DNA of 50,207 nt from Gammaproteobacteria bacterium (GTDB taxonomy: Bacteria; Pseudomonadota; Gammaproteobacteria; Pseudomonadales; Azotimanducaceae), in contig JAPOVY010000112.1 of assembly GCA_026707905.1 (NCBI GenBank), positions 1-50,207 of the forward strand, given 5' to 3'. The notes below the pieces were generated by a model that saw only the letters and a program-made list of their open reading frames with translations, was not told the DNA's origin and made no database searches. The stretch's first letter is position 1, and each line of letters opens with the position of its first letter. Positions 44,837-50,207 of the stretch are shown here, piece after piece. The translations under genes were made by a program, and so were the position numbers.

Positions 44837-47773
44837 CTAGATGATTTGTCTTCGCACCAAGTCTTTAAACACGCCTTCGACGTCCATAAGGTCACTGAAT
44901 GAGCCACTTTGTACAACTCTTCCAGCCTGGAGAACGTAGATGCGGTCTGCCTGTTCTAACGTCGATAGACGATGTGCGATGACCACCCGAGTCGAAGTGA
45001 GCGTCGTCAGATTACTCATAACGTCAGCTTGGTTTTCGTTGTCGAGCCAGTTCGTTGCTTCGTCAAACAGCATGATTTTGGGACTACCCATGACGGAGCG
45101 AGCAATTGTGATGCGTTGACTCTCACCGCCCGATAGCACAGAACCACTTGTACCGACCATGGTCATCATGCCCATCGGCATGTTTTTGATTTCGTCTTCG
45201 ATTTCCGCAACTCGCGCTGCACGCCACACTTCCTCGTTGTTCGCGTTTTCATGGTGGCTAACGAGGTTGTCCCATAGATCTTGCGGGTGTAGTCCAACCG
45301 ATTGTGGCACAGCGCCGATCTTCCTTCGCAGCTGCTTCAAGTTCAGGTGTCTCAGATCGCGTCCATCGTAGTACACAGCGCCTGCGGTGGGACGCTCTAG
45401 TCCCAGTGCAAGCCGGAACAAGGTGCTCTTACCCGCACCTGACTCGCCAGCGATCGCGACGAACTCACCGGGACGCGCCCGAATCGTCACGTCATCAAGA
45501 ATCAACGGCTCATCTGAAGCGTACCGGAAGGAAACGTGATCGAACAATATCTCACCACTGAGGTACTCTACGGAATCTCCTTCAGCCTCATTTTCAGGTA
45601 TAGCGCTCAAAATCGGTTTCATCTGTTGAAAGGCAGGGAGCATCCCAGCCACCGTTCCCAACGATTCACCGAGTTGGGAGATCGCATATTGGAAGGTAAG
45701 GAAAACCGTGTAGACGACTAGAAAGTCACCAACCGGCATGACTCGATTTTCTTGCACTAGTACGGCATATAGGATGACACCTGCCGCAAGAAACGGTAAC
45801 GCTGTTCCGAACGCTTTGGTGTGTCCGTCGAGTAGGCCAACTTCAAGTTCGGCACGTTTTTGCTCACGGTAGTCTCGTGCCCAGATATCGAATGCGGAAC
45901 CTTCGGCGTTTTCGACTCGTAACTTACTTATGCCACCGATGATTTGAAACAATCTACCCGAAACTCGTCGTATCGCTGCAATCATTCGACCTTGCGGGTC
46001 AATTTGACGCACGGCTGATACAGACACAACGATCAGTGCGATAAAACTGAATCCGAGCGTAACAAGACCGAGTGTCGTGTCGTAGAAGAAAATCACCCCG
46101 AACACCGGGAGTAGAAAGAGCGTCGACAGGAAGCTGTCCGCAACTACGCCTTGTATCCCATCGCGAAGATTCTGGAATGTCATACCTGACATGGCTAAGT
46201 CGCCGGAAGGTTGCCGATGTAACACGCTTGGTGGTAGTCTCATAAGTCGGTCCCAAAATGCAGCTTCGAGACGCGATGCGGAACGCCCTTCGAGTCGCAT
46301 CATTGCCGCGCTTTGGTAAACGTGGAGAAGTGCACCAAGCAAACCGAAGCCTGCAAGTGTTACTGCCACGGAATACAGGACACCGACGGAACCCCCAGCG
46401 GCAATATGGGTTGCAACGAATCCGAGCGCGAGGGCAGGTAACAGCTTGATCAGACCCCCTGGCAATCCTGCAAGTACGAGTCGAACCAGGTCAACGGATG
46501 ATCCATGTAGTGCGATTCTGAGGAGATCTTTCGATTCGACGTCCCCTGAAGGTAATGGTTGGTAGAACAACCATGCCTCTTCTTTGAGACGGTCAGCACG
46601 CTCTGCATTCATCCTTATGCTGCGTTTACTGGCTGGGTCGATCTCGCGATATCGTCCGAATAGACTCGGTAAGAGCGCAACCGGTTGGTTATCTTCCTGG
46701 CGGAATGCGAGCATTGCGTTGCTGTCCCCATGCCACCATTTGCTCTTGTGTTCCAGTTTTACTCGTCGTGCTCGCACACCGGAGGCGTCTTGCACGTCAA
46801 CGCGACTCACAGGTGTTTCCGCCGACCCCGATCGCGATGGTATGTGGAATTCGATGCCTTGATGTCTGCCGACAATTCTTAATGCGTCTACCAGAGCGCG
46901 ATCATCTTCGTCAGCGTCCCGGTCAACTGGTAGGTCGTATATATTGAAGAGTCGCTGTCTCGCGGCTTTCTCAGCCGTACGTCGACTGGTGGTGCGCGCA
47001 CGTTCGAGATTTGCGTCGTCAACCACGGCTAGTTGGCGATTTAGACGTTCAAGCGTAAACGCAATTCTGTAGAAGGCGCTGAGTGACGGCAGAAACCGGT
47101 CCTGTTGTACAAGCTCTTCGGTCGAGATCTGCGTAAATTGCGCTTCTTCTACTAAGGAGAGCCAGCTTGCATGCGTTAACGGAATCGAGGCGTCATTGAA
47201 GTCTCCCGTAGGCATACGTTCGGTCGAGTCAATCATGTCCATGAACAGGCTCGCGCCTGGTGGAGGCTGAGAAACCCAAACAACACCACGACGTACGGAT
47301 AGGATGCAAGGTTCGTAAGTTTGCGTTCGACCCGCTTCCGCTAGCGCCGTAGGTCGAGGCTGGCGACTGACATAGCGAGAGAGTCCATCGGTGATTTCAA
47401 TCAACCAGGAGTCAATCTGTTCCGCCAGTTCGGTCGGTCGTATTTCTGAGAGCGACGACGCTGGAATCTGTCGTAAAACCGTCCCAGGAGAACCTTTCGC
47501 GATGATGCTCAGCGTGGTCTCGTCATCTTGATCGTCAGGTTCGATTCCTGGTATCAGAGCGCCTGCTGCTCGACTTATTAAGTGCTGTGGCGCGGCTTGC
47601 TCGATACCGTCTTTAGATTCAACGAGAAAGAGATTAACTGAACCGCTGTCGATGAACCAGAAGCTGTTTGGATCATCGAGTTGAACTGGGAGGTTACCCG
47701 CACAGGAAACTGATTCGCCGATGCGAAGGGCTAGATCCTTAATGGACGAATATTCTGCTTTCAATTCGGACAT
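44837..47773 (-). CDS. NHLP-type ABC transporter without peptidase
   Basis: 978-residue ABC half-transporter. Its N-terminal ~425 residues are soluble and include a cupin/cyclic-nucleotide-like start (FWFIDSGSVNLFLVE). Five to six membrane spans (~430-725) and an ATPase domain follow with GESGAGKST, LSGGESQRI, IMLFDEATNWLD and IAHRLST. This long-N-terminus form is the second transporter of NHLP systems, which usually work as a pair with the C39-bearing one. Its ATG overlaps the stop of that gene (TGATG at 47771-47775), so the two are probably co-translated and may form a heterodimer. Confidence 0.88.
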   Translation of the reverse strand: MSELKAEYSSIKDLALRIGESVSCAGNLPVQLDDPNSFWFIDSGSVNLFLVESKDGIEQAAPQHLISRAAGALIPGIEPDDQDDETTLSIIAKGSPGTVLRQIPASSLSEIRPTELAEQIDSWLIEITDGLSRYVSRQPRPTALAEAGRTQTYEPCILSVRRGVVWVSQPPPGASLFMDMIDSTERMPTGDFNDASIPLTHASWLSLVEEAQFTQISTEELVQQDRFLPSLSAFYRIAFTLERLNRQLAVVDDANLERARTTSRRTAEKAARQRLFNIYDLPVDRDADEDDRALVDALRIVGRHQGIEFHIPSRSGSAETPVSRVDVQDASGVRARRVKLEHKSKWWHGDSNAMLAFRQEDNQPVALLPSLFGRYREIDPASKRSIRMNAERADRLKEEAWLFYQPLPSGDVESKDLLRIALHGSSVDLVRLVLAGLPGGLIKLLPALALGFVATHIAAGGSVGVLYSVAVTLAGFGLLGALLHVYQSAAMMRLEGRSASRLEAAFWDRLMRLPPSVLHRQPSGDLAMSGMTFQNLRDGIQGVVADSFLSTLFLLPVFGVIFFYDTTLGLVTLGFSFIALIVVSVSAVRQIDPQGRMIAAIRRVSGRLFQIIGGISKLRVENAEGSAFDIWARDYREQKRAELEVGLLDGHTKAFGTALPFLAAGVILYAVLVQENRVMPVGDFLVVYTVFLTFQYAISQLGESLGTVAGMLPAFQQMKPILSAIPENEAEGDSVEYLSGEILFDHVSFRYASDEPLILDDVTIRARPGEFVAIAGESGAGKSTLFRLALGLERPTAGAVYYDGRDLRHLNLKQLRRKIGAVPQSVGLHPQDLWDNLVSHHENANNEEVWRAARVAEIEDEIKNMPMGMMTMVGTSGSVLSGGESQRITIARSVMGSPKIMLFDEATNWLDNENQADVMSNLTTLTSTRVVIAHRLSTLEQADRIYVLQAGRVVQSGSFSDLMDVEGVFKDLVRRQII

Positions 47774-49983
47774 CAGCCTGACCGAACCAGTTTGAAATAA
47801 GTGCCGGTTTCGTCGGTGATTAATTCGTCGTGCGTACCACGCTGTACTTCAACGCCCTTGTCTAGCACGATTATTTCGTCACAGTCACGCACGGTGCTTA
47901 AACGGTGAGCGACGATAAGGCAACTTACCCCCCTACGGCGTAGGGCTTCGTCCACCTCTTCCTCCGTTGCTGCATCCAAAGAGCTGGTTGCCTCGTCGAG
48001 GATGATCAATGTTGGATTCCCTACAAGTGCACGGGCAATTTCGAGTCGTTGACGTTGACCGCCACTGAAGTTGGCGCCGCCCTCCTCGACTTGTGTCGCA
48101 TACCCATTAGGTCTGATCAAGATTTCGTCGTGAATACGCGCATCGCGGGTAGCTGCAAATATCGCTTCGTCGGGTACGGCAGGATTCCACAGTGTAATGT
48201 TGTCGCGTAACGACGCAGAGAAGAGCACGACCTCCTGATCGACCATCGAGATGGAACGGCGCAGTACGTCTTCTGGAACTTCGTCACGCACGTGACCATC
48301 AAAGAGAATCTCGCCCGACCAAGGTTGGTGTATACCGGATACTAATCGCGCTAACGTTGATTTACCGGAACCGCTTGGACCAACAACGGCGACGCGCTGC
48401 CCTGGTTTAACCACGAGATTAAAGTCCTTGATCAGTGGCGGCCGATTCGTGTTGTAGCCAAACGTGACGTTTCGCAGCTCAAGATGGCCGGTTAGCTGCA
48501 AGCGACCGTTTAACGTAGGTATGGACTCCGAACCCGGACTGCGGCGACTAAAAACGGGGTCTTCCGGCGTTTTTGCTATGTCGTCGAGACGTTGTAAGTC
48601 AGTTTCGAGCGCCTGCCGTTCATCGGCGAACTCCAGAAATCGACCAATCGGTGTAAGAAACATCTCGGCCAATATGTAGAAACCGACCAGCATGCCCAAG
48701 GTCAAGTCGTTAGCTAGCACCATACTTGCACCGACGCCTAGCACTATCGCTGCTCGAAAGATGGCGATGAGGCCGGGCAGAGCAGTGTTGATCGAGACAA
48801 GCTCAGAATAGAGTTGTCGTGTATGTAGTTCTCGAGCTTGTTGACCACTCCAACGCGAGAAAAAACGGTCATCAGATCCCGTCATACGCAGATTGTCTGC
48901 GTGACTCAACATTTGCATCCCGACACCGATTAAGAGGCCTTGTTCGCGTCGCATTGATTGACTTCGAATCGCACGAATCCCGTTTAGGAAATGTGCCAAA
49001 ACGGCATGTAGAACACCAAGTAAGAGCACGATCAACGTGAGTAATTCGTCGTAGATGAACATCGCGACAAGTAAGACTGAACTCATCGTCATATCGATGA
49101 TCATGACGAGAAATCGCTCAGTAAGGTTCTTTGCGATCCGGTCGATTGACGACACTCTATCGGTTAGGTCACCGACGAGTCTGTGATAGAAAAAATCGAC
49201 AGGTAGCCGAAGCATTCGTGAGAATCCTCGGCCGTATCCAATCACCGATATCCTGACGGCGAGGCGTTTTAAAAATCGATGCTTAAGCAGTGACAGAATG
49301 TATGCGAGGATTCCAGCACCGATTAATACGCCCACCAAGCCAGTCCAGGCGCTACGGTTCAGTAGCAGACTGTCGACGAAGATGGTTAGGGAGGTTGGAA
49401 CCGCGAGAGCTAGAAAGGACAACATCAAACCGCAACCGATTACACCGAGGAGCACGCGCCAAGAACCTGTCAGTAAGGTCCTTAGCCGGTCGAGTAACCC
49501 CGGTCGTTCGCCGCCGGTTTTGAACTCAGGTCCAGGATTGAGACGAAGTGCGATTTTGCTGTACGCCTTATTGAACTCTTCTCCCGACACTCTTCGTCGA
49601 CCTGTAGCGGGATCGTTAAGGTAGAAGTAATGCTCGTCGTAGCCTTCGAGGACAACGAAATGACTAAATTGCCAGAACAGAATGAGCGGTAACTGCAGTA
49701 GCTTCAGGGACTCGCCGCGGACACTCAGTCCGCCCCCCTCTAGTCCATAGTGCCTTGCGGCGCGCAAGATGCTGGCCGCGCTGCTGCCATCGCGACTCAC
49801 TTCGCACTTGTCGCGCAGTTCGGTGAGTGGTACCCACAGACCAAAGTAGCCTAGGACCATGCCTAAGGATGCGGCACCACATTCCGTTGCATGCATCTGC
49901 AGCAGGATCGGCGTTGAAACCTTGTGCCTTAAGCGTCCGGATACCGTTTTTTCGATCCCGCCATTGGCGGCGCGGGGTGACAT
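47773..49983 (-). CDS. NHLP-type peptidase-containing ABC transporter (C39 peptidase)
   Basis: A 736-residue bacteriocin-type exporter. Residues ~20-140 are a C39 peptidase with the catalytic triad C35 (ATECGAAS), H108 (FSHFVVLEG) and D124 (NDPATG). Six membrane spans follow (~170-470), then an ATPase domain with GPSGSGKST, FSGGQRQRLEIARAL, LIILDEATSSLD and VAHRLST. It should cleave double-glycine-type leaders, such as SAG in the precursor at 37131, while exporting the product. It lies between the adaptor gene fragment on its left flank (1 bp spacer, 49985) and the second transporter. Confidence 0.93.
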   Translation of the reverse strand: MSPRAANGGIEKTVSGRLRHKVSTPILLQMHATECGAASLGMVLGYFGLWVPLTELRDKCEVSRDGSSAASILRAARHYGLEGGGLSVRGESLKLLQLPLILFWQFSHFVVLEGYDEHYFYLNDPATGRRRVSGEEFNKAYSKIALRLNPGPEFKTGGERPGLLDRLRTLLTGSWRVLLGVIGCGLMLSFLALAVPTSLTIFVDSLLLNRSAWTGLVGVLIGAGILAYILSLLKHRFLKRLAVRISVIGYGRGFSRMLRLPVDFFYHRLVGDLTDRVSSIDRIAKNLTERFLVMIIDMTMSSVLLVAMFIYDELLTLIVLLLGVLHAVLAHFLNGIRAIRSQSMRREQGLLIGVGMQMLSHADNLRMTGSDDRFFSRWSGQQARELHTRQLYSELVSINTALPGLIAIFRAAIVLGVGASMVLANDLTLGMLVGFYILAEMFLTPIGRFLEFADERQALETDLQRLDDIAKTPEDPVFSRRSPGSESIPTLNGRLQLTGHLELRNVTFGYNTNRPPLIKDFNLVVKPGQRVAVVGPSGSGKSTLARLVSGIHQPWSGEILFDGHVRDEVPEDVLRRSISMVDQEVVLFSASLRDNITLWNPAVPDEAIFAATRDARIHDEILIRPNGYATQVEEGGANFSGGQRQRLEIARALVGNPTLIILDEATSSLDAATEEEVDEALRRRGVSCLIVAHRLSTVRDCDEIIVLDKGVEVQRGTHDELITDETGTYFKLVRSG

Positions 49984-49984
49984 T

Positions 49985-50207
49985 TCAGGCTCTTCTCAGC
50001 CCGAAAAGAGATATAGGTGATTGGAGGTCTAGGTCAATGACGATCCGGCAGTTTCTATCACTGATGCCAGCTGTGTCGATTTCTTCGTCCGAAGTAAAGA
50101 AGACCCGATACAAACCTAAGTCCACCGAGGGTTGCGAAGATTGCAGTTCTTCGTCCACACGTGCAGCGACGATATCGGAGACCTTGCCGTGAATACGGAC
50201 TGTTTCG
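49985..50207 (-). CDS. HlyD-family secretion adaptor, C-terminal fragment (runs off the window)
   Basis: The minus-strand frame from the window edge to a TGA at 49985-49987 gives 73 residues ending GLRRA. The sequence (VRIHGKVSDIVAARVDEE, LGLYRVFFTSDEE, NCRIVIDLDLQSPISLFG) looks like the C-terminal beta-barrel of an HlyD/periplasmic-adaptor protein, and the position directly before the C39 transporter matches NHLP systems. The stop is separated from the next ATG by a single base. Only the C-terminus is present, so the assignment rests largely on context. Confidence 0.65.
   Translation of the reverse strand, partial: ETVRIHGKVSDIVAARVDEELQSSQPSVDLGLYRVFFTSDEEIDTAGISDRNCRIVIDLDLQSPISLFGLRRA

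Noticed and set aside
1..50207. tRNA, rRNA, CRISPR repeats, insertion sequences and prophage genes
   Set aside because: I saw no cloverleaf, repeat array, transposase, integrase or terminal inverted repeats while reading the sequence; short tRNAs could still be missed without a search tool.

Overview
The window is bacterial, compactly coded DNA with a Gram-negative character: a TonB-type C-terminal domain protein, a signal-peptide-bearing periplasmic solute-binding protein, an HlyD-type adaptor, CinA and acyl-CoA catabolic genes. I infer a pseudomonadotan (gamma- or alphaproteobacterial). A broken ABC exporter and a decayed FitA-type antitoxin indicate some gene erosion. The cluster on the right most resembles proteusin-type RiPP clusters that I recall from marine sponge microbiomes, so a marine, possibly sponge-associated host is a reasonable inference but is not shown by the sequence. 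I saw no rRNA or tRNA gene, CRISPR array, insertion sequence or phage gene.

Layout. 0-3.5 kb: a MoxR-type AAA+ ATPase with its VWA-domain partner. 3.6-6.2 kb: debris, namely an orphan FitA-like antitoxin without a usable start codon and an ABC exporter broken by two frameshifts and one stop. 6.2-13.7 kb: carboxylic-acid/CoA metabolism (acyl-CoA dehydrogenase; divergently MaoC, CitE-like lyase and a crotonase in overlapping genes), then CinA, an SDR, a BCCT transporter and a phytanoyl-CoA-dioxygenase-like enzyme. 13.7-19.8 kb: gamma-glutamyltransferase, a TPR protein, a beta-lactamase-fold hydrolase, a cysteine-synthase-like enzyme and a TonB-CTD protein. 20.1-33.6 kb: class III aminotransferase, a complete Dpp/Opp-type peptide ABC operon whose last ATPase is fused to an SMP-30/gluconolactonase propeller, an Ldh2-type dehydrogenase, a second double-ATPase ABC protein, a dienelactone hydrolase and a putative lipoprotein.

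33.7-50.2 kb (running off the right end) is the most interesting part: a RiPP cluster. A precursor at 37131-37382 has an NHLP (nitrile-hydratase-like) leader and an apparent five-residue core, Leu-Cys-Cys-Cys-Trp, at its very C-terminus. It has its own promoter, a strong ribosome binding site and a textbook terminator. On the opposite strand lie a tryptophan-halogenase-like flavoprotein, a Rieske oxygenase, an unrecognised 371-residue protein, an E1-like/YcaO cyclodehydratase, an AlkB-type diiron hydroxylase fused to a degenerate GlnE-type adenylyltransferase, a squalene-cyclase-like alpha/alpha-toroid protein that carries its own copy of the NHLP leader, two NHLP-type ABC transporters (one with a C39 peptidase) and the C-terminus of an HlyD-type adaptor.

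Working model (inference): YcaO converts the three cysteines to thiazolines, the halogenase modifies the C-terminal Trp, the Rieske and AlkB enzymes oxidise the peptide, the C39 transporter cuts after Ala-Gly and exports the product. No separate azoline dehydrogenase is visible. The two fusions (leader-toroid and AlkB-GlnE) are the features I would chase first.
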